DNA from: Chimonanthus salicifolius
Lineage: Eukaryota > Streptophyta > Magnoliopsida > Laurales > Calycanthaceae
Direction of reading: 5' to 3'
Assembly (NCBI GenBank): GCA_013350335.1
Contig: CM023540.1
Span: 18,729,828 to 18,793,827, forward strand
DNA: 64,000 bases
Shown: in pieces, positions 1-10,524 of the stretch
Layout of the letters: every line of letters begins with the position of its first letter
Position numbering within the stretch: the stretch's first letter is position 1
Notes under the pieces: model-generated
Told to the model about the DNA's origin: nothing
The model's database searches: none
The model's input: the letters and a program-made list of their open reading frames with translations, nothing else
Position numbers and translations under genes: made by a program

Positions 1-600
1 AGAAAACCAACCCTCACTATAGATTATTACAAAGTACAATACCCATGGCTGAAAAGGAGAAACAATTTAAGAACCAGCCACAATGCTAGAAACCCACCAC
101 CTTATTTATCATCACATTTTTAACCACTATTACTTATTTCATGGGAGTGGGCTATTTTCTTCTATTGTTAGAAAGTATAATTGTCGTCCTCATCATCATT
201 TGAACTCATTTCTGCACTGAGCTGCAATATGGCCTCTGGATAAACGGGGCCTATTAATTCCTCAACCAGCAGAGCAACAACTTCATCCGCCATTGAAGAA
301 TGGGTGGAGTGTGGCGTTTATATAGCAGTAACACCATAATTATGGGTGCGGAAATAGATAAGATTGTAGATATTAAAAATGAAAGCTGACAAAGACATGA
401 AGAATTTTTCTTTTTTAAATTCTATAAGTGAAACACACAAAAGAAGTGATTTGAATCGAGCAGTGAGAGAAAAGAATGGCATCATTGCTGTGCCAGCCCC
501 CAAAATTTGATCAACCTGTAATAAAAAATAAAATAAAGATCCCTGCAAACTATACAAATCCCCCCAGTCTTGGCTCTAGATCTTTCGGACAGATTTAGGG
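1..600. repeat. Duplicated segment, copy A of the small-gene family
   Basis: This stretch matches segments at about 26500-26718, 26990-27486 plus 28661-28790, and 34780-35400. Shared landmarks are CAATACCCATGGCTGAAAAG near 38, the CTCAACCAGCAGAGCAA stretch near 263, the TATATAG motif near 319, and the TCTTTCGGACAGATTTAGGG end near 581. The copy here lacks the short 5'-leader segment found in the other copies between the presumed start codon and the GAAGAATGGGTGGAG motif. It is continuous across position 499-506 (CCCAAAAT), where the related copy at 27.5 kb is interrupted by a transposon, so it acts as the empty site for that insertion. Confidence 0.85.
168..293 (-). CDS. Small acidic protein, family copy A (41 aa, possibly degenerate)
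   Basis: I do not recognise this protein. The minus-strand frame from the ATG at 293 encodes 41 residues beginning MADEVVALLVEELIGP, ending in an acidic stretch and a stop at 168-170. It aligns with the 74-residue protein at 34939-35163 but lacks about 18 internal residues and ends early. A TATATAAAC motif lies upstream on the minus strand near 315-325, as in the other copies. Part of the leader is deleted, which puts the start codon unusually close to that motif. It may be a decayed paralogue rather than an expressed gene. Confidence 0.35.
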   Translation of the reverse strand: MADEVVALLVEELIGPVYPEAILQLSAEMSSNDDEDDNYTF

Positions 601-1062
601 CATTAAATATAACTTTATGTACATACTATAACTTTTTAAAAATTAAATTAAATATTTCTAAAGGACAACTCCTGAGCTGGTGTAGTCATCATCGTCCGTA
701 ACGTGGGACCACTACCAAAACTTGAGTAAATTTAAATGCCAGTAAAGTGGTCCTGACCCACCCATTGTTATCTTTTAATAAAGCAAATAACAAACATGTT
801 GACAAGGAAACCATGATTGTGATTAGTAAAGAAAATTAAAAATGACTGACATTGTACATATTAACAAATCTTGGTACATTGCTCTGCCCATACATTCGTA
901 AGATTCCAACCCAACCAAAAGTTGTTCTCTGATGAAGTAGTATGTTTCATTCATAATCCCTGCCAAAAAAAAAAAAAGAAAATTAAATTTTATTAAATTC
1001 AATCTCATTCAAACTTGAAAGGCACAATTTCCTCATACATACCTGTTTAATGTTAAAAGACC
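601..1062. other. 3' flank of the NLR gene
   Basis: AT-rich sequence between the duplicated segment and the NLR stop codon. It probably contains the NLR 3' untranslated region (minus strand), but I see no unambiguous poly(A) signal and no other gene. A run of 13 A lies near 965-977. Confidence 0.4.
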
Positions 1063-4000
1063 TCAACTGCAGGAACTGAAATAGGGGCGAATTAGTAGAT
1101 CCTGAAGCGTGGGGGGCCGCTCCTTTTCAGGCAAAGACGTAACCTGCGGGCAGTAGGAGATATGCAGTTTCTCGAGGGAGGTGAGGTTCCGCAGCCCCTT
1201 GGGTATGGACTTGAGATTAACGCATCTGACAACACGAAGACTTCTAATGGAGGCAGAGACTCCTGTTCCTGGCGACGTGTCCAACTCCGGCAAAGTTATG
1301 AGACTTTCGCAATTACATATGGACAAATCTTCCAATCGATTAAGGTGTTGAAACAATCCTTCAGGCAGTGATACTAGCTCTGGAAATGAACTCATTGATA
1401 AAGAGGAAAGAGTTGTGAGGTGAAACATTGACCTCAACAACATCTCATTGCAATTCCCCAGTCCTAAGGTACGAAGAGATGGGAGCAAAGGAATGGTAGT
1501 CAATTGTTGGCAATTGCGAATTGTAAGACAACTGAGGTGAGGGAGATCACCTTCCTCAACTTCACACCATTCCACTAGATTATCCATGTCTTCGATTCTT
1601 AGAGTATACAACGATGGAAACCCTTTGATCTCACCAGTACCACAAAATTCACGGCCAATGCGCTTCACTTGACCCATGTTGTAGATGCACAGATGTTGGA
1701 GGAAGCGTAGTTGGCCAAGAGGTGGAAGGAACTCGCATCTTGTACAACCGTCAAGATCAACACTGACTAGATTCGAAAGCAGTGTATTTAGCATCCAACT
1801 TGGGAAGCTAGTGCCTCCATAGTTCTTTAGTGACAGCACTTTGAGGTTAGTGGTAGGTTGAAGGACTTCAAGTATCTCCATTGCCTGATTTGATGCTGCC
1901 TCATCTTCTTGGCTTCTTTTGGCATATTCCTCACTCCATCCCAACACTAGCTCCTGAATGTGTGTTTTATTCTTCATATTGACATCTATAGCTGCTTCCA
2001 CATTTTCCACATTCTCCAGCTGTGAAATGGAGATTGCTCCTCTAAGTTCTGTCAGGCTCTTTAACTCTCCAATTCCATATCCACTCTCGCTACCCACGAT
2101 AAATTCGGACAGCGTTTGTAAACAAGTCAGCTTGCCAATTCCCTGTGGCATACATTTCAATCTGCAACCTTCTAGATCGAGATGTCGGAGGTTTACAAGT
2201 TTTCTTGTTTCTTTTGGTAGCTGGAGAAGTTCGCAAAATCCTAGCCTCAGTATTTGAAGATTGTAACAACTGCTAAGAGATTCAGGTAGGGTGCATATAT
2301 ATGTACAAGAGAGGTCAAGATAGCGCAGATGTTTCAAGTTGCAAATTGAATCTGGCAACTCTGTTATCGAACAATCACTCAATTCTAGTACACGTAGGCA
2401 TGACAACCTCGCAACCAAATCACATAGGACTTCATTGGTCAACATGGCTATCCGGGAGCCGGGAAAGCTGGGATAATAACTAGAACCACGTACCAACATG
2501 AATGTCCGTAAGTTCATGGATTTTTCAAAAGCTTCAACATTTATTTTCCTCATATCTGGCATGAGAACAAATGATGAATGGCGAGCTTTCTCAGGAATAT
2601 GACTTTTCTTCCCATGTTCAATTCTAAAACACTCTCCGTTTGAAATTGATTGCGCCAAGTCATGCATGAGATCGTGCATTTTATAATGTGAATATCCATA
2701 TTCCATTACATCTGAATGAAAAAAGGATCTCGACAACAAATTATCAAAATAATCGCTCCCTATCTCCTCCAAACGCCTTCCCTCTATTGGCCAAATAAAA
2801 CCTTCTGCTATCCAAAATCGGATCAACTCATCCTTTCCAAATATGTAATCTTTAGGAAAAATGGAACAGTATGCAAAACACTGCTTAAGATGTGTTGGCA
2901 AATGATGATAGCTTAACTTAAGAGTTGGTAAGATGTCATCATGTTTGACTGGTAAGTACCAAATTTCACTTTCTAAGATACTTCTCCAGTAACTTTCATC
3001 TCTTCTGGAAGATAAAAGACCCCCAAGTGCCTTTAATGCCAAAGGCAAACCCTGACACTTGCGGACAAGTTTCTCTCCAATTTTTAACAAATTTGGATAT
3101 GCATTGCTTCCCTCATTTGCAAATGCATGTGTTATGAACAATGCCATGCAGTGATCATCTGGAAGAATTTCCAATCGGTAGGCATGAATGGCACCCATGG
3201 TTGATGAAACGGTATCACTCCTTGTAGTCGCTAATATTTTACTTCCTTGTGCGCCGACATTAAATGGAACCCTCAGTCTATCCCAAACATTATGGTTTTC
3301 ATTCCACACATCATCTAACACAATTAAAAACCTCTTTCCCCTCAAAATATCCTCAAGGCTACGTTGCATTGGGTCAAGACCTGATAAGTTACAGCCACTT
3401 CTAGTGGCCGATTCTATGATGTCTCTGGTAAGCCTTTGCAGATCAAAATCTTCAGACACACAAACCCACGTTCGAAGATCGAAATGATTCTTTATATCCT
3501 CATCATTATAAACAAGCTGGGCGAGGGTCGTTTTTCCAAGGCCTCCCATGCCTACTATGGAAATCACAGTAGCATTTTTTCCATTGGAATTATCGTTCGA
3601 CATCAGCAAGTCTATTATCTGAATTTTATCCTCTGTCCTGCCAAAGGTGTTGGATTCGTCCACTAAGGAACTAGTCTGTGGTCGGACTTTATCTTCGAGC
3701 AGGCTCCTACCATCTCTTGCTCTAAGATGGAAGTGGTCTCGCTCTTTAGAGATCTTATCTAATCGACTGTTGATCTCTTTGATCCTACGTGCTATGTGAT
3801 GTCGAAATTGTATTGGGTTTGAAGTAAAACAGGACAAGAAACTCAGTACCTGTTTCTTCTTGCGAGCTTCCACTTTTGATTGTAGAACTTCATATGCCAA
3901 CTCGTCCAGTACATCATCAGCATCATAAGCAACATCTTTAAGCTTTCCTAGCCAATCTTTCACAGCTTTGTCCTTCAGTTGCCTTTCCTCTGCATCTTCA

Positions 4001-4146
4001 AGCACTGCTTTGATGCTTGATAGTGTGCTTGACAGATTGTCAAGATCCTCATCGAGATTCCATATGGATCGGACTTCATCTATCAGTGAGGATGCCATGG
4101 TTTCGAATATCACATTCAAAAGAGGGGAAAGAATAGCTTCAGCCAT
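1063..4146 (-). CDS. CC-NBS-LRR disease-resistance protein (CNL, RGA-like)
   Basis: Cytoplasmic immune receptor that in this family senses pathogen effectors and switches from ADP- to ATP-bound resistosome states. The single exon encodes 1027 residues. I start at the ATG at 4146 (MAEAILSPLL, the usual N-terminus of this clade); the frame opens further upstream only with non-ATG codons. Domain order, by residues from this start: coiled-coil region about 1-140, including an EDVID-like DADDVLDE at about 75; P-loop GMGGLGKTT about 199-207; RNBS-A with TWVCVSEDFD about 226-235; kinase-2 FLIVLDDVW about 273-281; RNBS-B GSKILATTR about 301; GLPLAL about 366; RNBS-D CFAYCSIFPKD about 423; MHD motif KMHDLMHDL about 489; then LRRs to the C-terminus. 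All catalytic motifs are intact and there is no internal stop, so it is probably functional. No TIR domain is present. The specific pathogen cannot be predicted. Confidence 0.95.
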   Translation of the reverse strand: MAEAILSPLLNVIFETMASSLIDEVRSIWNLDEDLDNLSSTLSSIKAVLEDAEERQLKDKAVKDWLGKLKDVAYDADDVLDELAYEVLQSKVEARKKKQVLSFLSCFTSNPIQFRHHIARRIKEINSRLDKISKERDHFHLRARDGRSLLEDKVRPQTSSLVDESNTFGRTEDKIQIIDLLMSNDNSNGKNATVISIVGMGGLGKTTLAQLVYNDEDIKNHFDLRTWVCVSEDFDLQRLTRDIIESATRSGCNLSGLDPMQRSLEDILRGKRFLIVLDDVWNENHNVWDRLRVPFNVGAQGSKILATTRSDTVSSTMGAIHAYRLEILPDDHCMALFITHAFANEGSNAYPNLLKIGEKLVRKCQGLPLALKALGGLLSSRRDESYWRSILESEIWYLPVKHDDILPTLKLSYHHLPTHLKQCFAYCSIFPKDYIFGKDELIRFWIAEGFIWPIEGRRLEEIGSDYFDNLLSRSFFHSDVMEYGYSHYKMHDLMHDLAQSISNGECFRIEHGKKSHIPEKARHSSFVLMPDMRKINVEAFEKSMNLRTFMLVRGSSYYPSFPGSRIAMLTNEVLCDLVARLSCLRVLELSDCSITELPDSICNLKHLRYLDLSCTYICTLPESLSSCYNLQILRLGFCELLQLPKETRKLVNLRHLDLEGCRLKCMPQGIGKLTCLQTLSEFIVGSESGYGIGELKSLTELRGAISISQLENVENVEAAIDVNMKNKTHIQELVLGWSEEYAKRSQEDEAASNQAMEILEVLQPTTNLKVLSLKNYGGTSFPSWMLNTLLSNLVSVDLDGCTRCEFLPPLGQLRFLQHLCIYNMGQVKRIGREFCGTGEIKGFPSLYTLRIEDMDNLVEWCEVEEGDLPHLSCLTIRNCQQLTTIPLLPSLRTLGLGNCNEMLLRSMFHLTTLSSLSMSSFPELVSLPEGLFQHLNRLEDLSICNCESLITLPELDTSPGTGVSASIRSLRVVRCVNLKSIPKGLRNLTSLEKLHISYCPQVTSLPEKERPPTLQDLLIRPYFSSCS

Positions 4147-4274
4147 GATTGTATTCTGCAAGAATGGAAGGAAGACACCACTCTAGACAAACAGAGATGT
4201 TTTGTGCTGCTTCAGTTTGGATACGAGTATATTACATTAGTGGATTGACCTGAGGCGACGATTTCAAATCCAAG

Positions 4275-4824
4275 GACTAAAGATTTAATTAAATATAATA
4301 AGATTAAATCTTATAATTTCATCATTTATAAAGTTTAAAATTTAAAAAATTTAAAATGTACCGTGGTGATCATGGTTTTAAAACTCATTATAACCGTCAC
4401 CTATATCAAAAATAAATAAGAAAATTCCATCTTCCCTTTTCTACCATGGTAAGTCTTATTAACATCATTAAATTAGTCGAGTCTTATAAACCCAAACAGG
4501 ATAGTTCAACTTTCAGCATTTTATTTCAGGAAGTGGGATGTAGCATAACTCAATAGCTATTTTATAGAAGTGTAGGATATTATTTGAAGGAGGAGTTTAG
4601 TAAGACTTTATTTAAAATTTTTCTTTCTATTATAAAAAAAATTAATCGAGTCTTATAGAAATTACCTGCATAAGGAGAGATTGAGTTTAAGTTAACTCGA
4701 AGTTTCTATGGATTTTAAAACCATGATCTCCCCTGTACATCTGTAAAATTTAAAATTTTAAAAACTTTAAAAGTGATGAAAATATAAAGATTTAATCTTA
4801 TTATATTTCATTAAATCTTTAGTC
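4275..4824. mobile_element. Non-autonomous DNA transposon with about 110-bp TIRs upstream of the NLR
   Basis: Positions 4275-4384 and 4711-4824 are inverted copies of each other. Both run from GACTAAAGATTTAAT at the outer edge to a GATCATGGTTTTAAAA stretch at the inner edge, with small mismatches and indels. The 330-bp interior has no coding potential. I could not identify a clean target-site duplication, so the superfamily is uncertain; the long TIRs resemble MULE-type MITEs. It lies 129 bp upstream of the NLR start codon and therefore occupies that gene's proximal promoter or leader. Confidence 0.75.
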
Positions 4825-5984
4825 ATGAATAACCTAGACTGTGGTCCATCGTATGCATACTGTAAGTGATTTTTGGGTGGTTGCCCAAAGTCGAGAAGTA
4901 GATAGAATTTACGCTTTGGATTTAATTTGAAAATAAATTTCAAGGGAAAAGCCTGCCAAATTCGTTGAGCTAGCCTTGTCGCATTTGATGAGTGGGTCCC
5001 ATGATTAGGACTTCTATCAATGCCAGTCAAGTCTTCCTGACACCCCCCCTCTGTTGGTGGGCAGACTTTTGTTATGAGTTGAAGAGCCCAACACGCAATT
5101 CCTTCAGAGCAAGCGGTGCAGTTGCTGGCCATGTGGCCACCGGACATGCGTGGCAGTGGCTATTAGCTACAGTAAGACATTAGTTTTGTCGTATACAAAT
5201 ATAGATAGTCAGTGTCTCACTGTGACAGATGTGACGCCCTTCCCCACTTTGGATTATAGATTAAGCAGAAAAAGAATTCATCAGATTTTGATAACTTATA
5301 ATCAACGTTGAAATAGTGATTAATTTTAATATATTTAAGATTAAATGATTAACAATCATTTTTCCCTGTTTTAATTTTAATATGTTTTACTGTTCTAAAC
5401 TCCATTGAATGCGACTTACTCGTCCATCAAATGTCTCGAATCTCAATACGAAACTAAAAAGATCTTTTTTTTAAAGAAAGGTTTATATTTTGAAAAAACC
5501 TCTATGCTTTTCATAAATTTAAAAAGATTCTCAAATTGTGATAAAAGTTCTAAAAGGAAAAAAAAAATCTCTCACTTTAGTTTATTACTAATCGATTGAT
5601 TTTTAAGATTTTTTATAATATACCTAAAAACACCTTCAAATAGTGTAAACTATTTACAACCGTATATATAATTTTTAAAAAGAAATTAATCTTTATTTAG
5701 GATAGTTAAAATTCTTTTAAAAAATTAAAACTAAATAAATAAAGTGCTTCTTTAATCCAAAATTCTAAATTAAAACAATAGATTTCAACCATTCGATTTC
5801 AAAATATAATATATACCATAAAATAAGGGTACATATTTTCGCAGGAGAGAATTTTTTCATTATGGAAATTTATACTTTTTTGAAATTCTCGTTTTAATAA
5901 AAAAATGTTTGTATAAAAGCAGCTTTTCAGACAATAGTACTATATTGTTGACAACTGCAGTTTTTTTTTCATAACATTAAAAAA
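4825..5984. other. Intergenic AT-rich sequence, no gene seen
   Basis: Between the long-TIR element and the large MULE. Open frames here are short, lack recognisable motifs and overlap on both strands. I see no RNA gene or clear repeat. The 5250-5980 part is strongly AT-rich. Confidence 0.5.
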
Positions 5985-6540
5985 GGCTCGGCATTTAGAC
6001 ACTGCACTATTCTGTTACCAGAGACTGAATTTCAGATTTTGAGTGGAAATTACTATTCTGTCCTTCCGTGAGAAATCGACCGATCGATTCTACAACTTAT
6101 TTTCGTTTTGATTGATCGATCTGAGGCGTATACGATAGATCGATTGATCAGACAGTTCATTTTCGAATCGATCGATTGATCCTAACACGAGATTCAATTG
6201 ATCGCACGGTCCCATGGGATCGTGCGATCGATTTTAACCGAGATGACGACATTTTGACAGTCCACCTCTCCTCTCAAGATTGATCGCACGATCCCTGTGA
6301 TCAATTGATCGATTGTAACCCATTGAAAGATCGATCGCAGGATCCCAGTGATCAATCGATCGATTGTAACCCATTGAAAGATCGATCGCACGATCCTCTT
6401 TTGATTGAGAGGTCGACAGTTTGACAGTCGACCTCTCATCTCAAGATCGATCGCATGATTCTATGTGATCGATCAATCGATTTGTTGTTTAGGGCAATAT
6501 CGATCGCATGATCACAGAAATAGTGCGATCGATCTTCCAC
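5985..6540 (+). repeat. Left TIR of MULE 1, GATCGATC-palindrome rich
   Basis: This arm is the inverted counterpart of about 15205-15782. After a unique terminal section (GGCTCGGCATTTA...CTGTTACC) it consists of many copies of ATCGATCG or TGATCGATC motifs embedded in shared spacers such as GTAACCCATTGAAAGATCG, which occurs twice. Its terminal and sub-terminal sequence is also related to the ends of the non-autonomous element at 27487-28660. Confidence 0.9.
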
Positions 6541-7789
6541 GCGAAATTGAGTATAAGTTCAATCGCGCCCCTCTTCCCTTTCATTCTTCGTTTCCATCTC
6601 TCCCCTTTCGAAACCCTACTCCTTCAGAACTCCGATTTCGTAATCTTCTCCCTCAAAACCTCCCCGATTTTGAAATCTTCTGTAACACCCCAATTTCTCG
6701 ATGATATGAATATTTACGAAAATGCCACTGGATGGTAAATTTAATAGATGTGATTGTAAATGAGAAAATGGTGGGGCCCATTGTTCAAATTAAGATCCTA
6801 TGAGCATATTATAAAGATCAAATTTTAGTAAATGGGTAGTGTACATCAAATTGGGTCAAAGGACCCAATTGGGACCCAATGGGTCATGGTGGACTTATTT
6901 GACCATTGGGTAAGCTCAATTTTATTATGGTTAAGCTAAATTGATTGGAAATGAAGTGAATGATAAATGGGTAGGCTTCATACAAATGTGTAAACCACAT
7001 GCAAAGGGCTAAACCACCCATAAATGGGTCTTAGCGTCAAATTAGATCCATGGGCTAAATGGGGACCCAATGGGTCGAGTTGACCATGTGGACCATGGTT
7101 GACTGTGTGGACCCTCAAGTGAGCTCAAATATGAGTTAAATCAGGTTGAGTTGGGACTGAAGTGAGTTGGAATTAAATCAAATAATGGAGTTGACTCAAG
7201 TGCATTAAATGAATGGCATTAAGTGTGGTGAGTTGGGCTAATGAGTTGGGTGAGTTGAGTTGGAAACCAAAGGGACATTGTATTTACATCGAGTCAAATG
7301 GGAGATGAAGGAGTTGTCTTGGTCTCAAACACCACCAAACACATTGATGGCATGGAGTGTTTCGCATGCATAAGGTTAATGAAATGAGATAAAAATCTCA
7401 TGGGGAATTTGGAGGGTTTCCATCTCATATGGAAACCCAAAGCTCCAACGTTGGGAGTGCCAAGGGATGCATTGGTTGGCATCAAGTGACCCCTTGGTTT
7501 AATCAAGATTTGATGAGAGTAATGAAGGGTCCAAGGGTTGTTTAACAAAAGCAAAACACCATATCCTTTGGCCGAATTCTACATTGCCAAGACCTTAGAA
7601 TTCCTATCTCTCCCTCTCTCTCAAGAACATACCCTCTTGGCCGAATTACCCTTTGGTGTTTTCACCATTGATTCAAGCTTCTAATCAGCTAAGAACTAAG
7701 GGAGCAAGAAGGAAGAAAGCAAGGATCAAAGGCAAGAAGAAAGGCTTAGAGAATTGGTAAGTATTCCATGGAATTTTGTATAATAAAGT

Positions 7790-9115
7790 GGGTTAAATGG
7801 AACATGATTTGGCCATGGGATGGCTGAATCTACCAAGGGTTTAGAGTATGAATATTGATGTTTAAAAAGATAGAAAACATAGATCATAGGGTTCGGCCAC
7901 TTTGGATGGCCGAACCCCATGAAATAATATGGTTATGTTGATGGTTTTTGTAAGTTAAAACCATGCAAAATGATGGACAGTTTTAGATGTTTTAATTAGA
8001 TCTAAGATGCAAGTTGAAAGGGTTTTTAAATCATGGATTTGAATTCATGAGTTGGCCATGGAATGGCCGAATTCATCAAGGGTTTAAACCTTGGGTAAAG
8101 GTGGTTTACAATGATAAAAATGGACCAATGGGTTCTTCCATTTTAGATGGCCGAACCCCATGAAGTTATTTGGGTATTTGGATGGTTTTTTTTTAAGGGT
8201 AAAAACCATGCAATACTATGGTGATTTTTACATGTTTTTAATGGACATAAGATGTAAGTTAAAAAGGTCCAAATCATGGGTCATAGGGTTCCGCTATTTG
8301 GGATGGCCGAACCCCATGAAAGGAGTTGTCAAGCTTATGGTGAGTTTATGGTTTTTAAGGGATAAAATCCATATCATGTAATGAAGAAAAGTTCAATATC
8401 TTGGGTCGGCCATGGGATGGCTGAACCATATGGTTCTTATGGCTAAAAGTGTTAAGCCTAAAGTATGTACATATGATTGAATCATTGAACCAAGGGAACC
8501 ATTGGGTTCGGCCATGTGTATGCCCGAACCCCCTGGACCATTAAATGGGTATTTAGATTCAAGTATATGATTAAAAGTTGTTAATTGTTTTGTAATGCTT
8601 TAAAGGGTCTAAGTTATGACTTTATGATGAAGTATAATGGATAAAAGAACCATTGGATTCGGCCATATGTATGGCCGAACCCATGGAGTAGTTTTGGTGG
8701 ATGAAAGTGATGATTGGAACGAATGAAATGATGGAAAATTAAGGGCTAGCTAATCACATCGATAGATGAGTAGTTAGTCCTAATTATGAAGGATTAAGAG
8801 ACCAAATTTGGATTGGTGAGGTTCGGCCAAGTAATAGGGCCGAACCCCACTAAGGTGGATTGGTTATGGATGTTGGTTTTAATATGGTTTAAGTCTAGTG
8901 GCAAAGCTGTAAATACAGGTAATAATGCAAAAATGAATAGAGAAGGATTAAAGGACTTGAAAGAGGGGTCAAACTAAAGTGGTATGGTTCAGCCATGTTG
9001 TATGGCCGAACCCTACCAAGGTATGTTTGTAATATGAGATGTTTTAATGAGGATTAAATAAAAATAGAGATCAAATTATAGTGGGTGAGGTTCGGCCATG
9101 GGTATGGCCGAACAC
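7790..9115. repeat. Array of about ten imperfect GGCCGAACC hairpins
   Basis: Roughly every 100-170 bp there is a short inverted repeat of the form TTCGGCCA, 5-9 variable bases, TGGCCGAACCCC. Examples lie near 7893, 8137, 8288, 8405, 8509, 8657, 8821, 8988 and 9088. Several are followed by a CATGAA or CCAA tail and share flanking words such as ATGGTTTT. They lie inside the solo-LTR-like block. The spacing is irregular, so this is a dispersed hairpin cluster rather than a simple satellite. Confidence 0.8.
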
Positions 9116-9429
9116 CACAAGATGGTTTATGAGATCTAAACTTGATTAGAAATCAAGAAGATTAAGTATTAACTTGCTGTTGTATAAACAAGGAAACGGA
9201 AGTTGAACGGCATGCGAGTCGTGATCGGGTGAAGCTTAAAAAGGAACGGACACTTAAGTGAAGTTTCAGTAGGTTTCCTACCTACTTGTAACCACTTTTA
9301 TATTTGGTTTTATCATGGCTTTTATGAGTTATATTGTTATTGTATTATGTTTCAAATGGGTTTTGAATGATGAGATATATTGCAAATGACATATATATAC
9401 ATTGACATCTTATGCATGGTATGAGGTGA

Positions 9430-9605
9430 TGATTATGGAGCAACTTAATGATGAGAGTCTTATCCAGAGGAAATGAGGAGTACTCTGGATTATCTTGACA
9501 TGAGAGTTCTATACAAAGGAAATGTGGAGTACTCTGGCTTACCTTGACATGAGAGTTCTATTCAGAGGAAATGTGGAGTATTCTGGGTTACCTTGACGTG
9601 AGAAT
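9430..9605 (+). repeat. Three tandem copies of a 56-60-bp unit
   Basis: The unit starts ATGAGAGT(C/T) and runs through GAGGAAATG(A/T)GGAGTA to TTGAC. It occurs near 9442, 9500 and 9550 with point differences. It has no coding signal and lies inside the solo-LTR-like insertion. Confidence 0.75.
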
Positions 9606-10524
9606 TCCGTCAAGTGATAGTTATGTATACTTGTGATGGGTAGGACTCATTACATTTGCACTTACATACATAGCATTGATTTCAGATATTTTGTTGATCA
9701 TATACTAGTGATATATGCATGTTTTATATACTAACCATGTGGTATCCTTGATCGGAAAACCTACTGGGCGCGTTGATCTAACGCCCTATTTCTATCCTTA
9801 GAGGATAATGCAGGAAAAGGGAAAGAGAAGGTCGAGGACCAGGAGGGAAACCAAGCTTAAGCGCTTGAGTGTTGGAATGGATTTATATTTTACTGTCATT
9901 TGAATTACAATTTATGGACATGTAATAGCTAGTAACTTTGCTATGGTTTGTTTATAGTTTGATAATGGATATTTGGATTAACTAGTTTTAATGGGGACTT
10001 GTACTTGCTATCTATTAAGTATAATTCCACAATCAGTTAGTTTCGCAATTTGTCTAGTATTATTCTGCATGACTTGTTTAGTTCTGTGTGTGTATTGTTT
10101 ATCATGGTTTAGTCCATGCACACATGGTTGGCCAGTTAAGGGTCGGACCTTGGAAGTCCGAACTTAACTCGCGTCGTGACGTCCTCCGCCCTCTTCCGGT
10201 GTTATTATATTATTATATTTTTTTTAAAAAAATTAGACTCTGAATCTTGAAAAGGGCGGGGCGTTATATCTTCTCCCTCAAAGCCCTTTCTACACCTCTC
10301 TCACTCAAACCCCTCTCTCTCAAACTCCTTTCCAAACTATTTTTCCTTAAACTCCAAACCTCCTTTCCAAAACGAACCACTCCACTATTTGAAGATACTG
10401 TCTCAAATCTCCTATATTGATTCGAAGGTATCTCTCAGACGCTATACTCTCAATCTCCGAACCGGAATCAATGGTAACTCTTTCTCAAACCTAAGACTTT
10501 CAAAATTTCTTTGAAAATAGTACT

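Larger units (their letters stand above)
6681..10268. mobile_element. Solo-LTR-like insertion of 3.6 kb nested in MULE 1
   Basis: The sequence begins TGTAACACCCC and ends GGGGCGTTATA, and is bracketed by an exact 5-bp direct repeat TCTTC (6676-6680 and 10269-10273). The flanking MULE sequence is collinear once this block is removed. A near TG...CA terminus (final CA appears as TA), a 5-bp TSD, no internal terminal repeats and no reading frames fit a solo LTR of a long-LTR retrotransposon. The same architecture occurs at 18945-22165. The retrotransposon family is not identifiable from the LTR alone. Confidence 0.75.

Noticed and set aside
1063..4161. NLR start upstream of the ATG at 4146
   Set aside because: The frame can be extended five codons only with a TTG codon; the ATG at 4146 gives the typical MAEA N-terminus.
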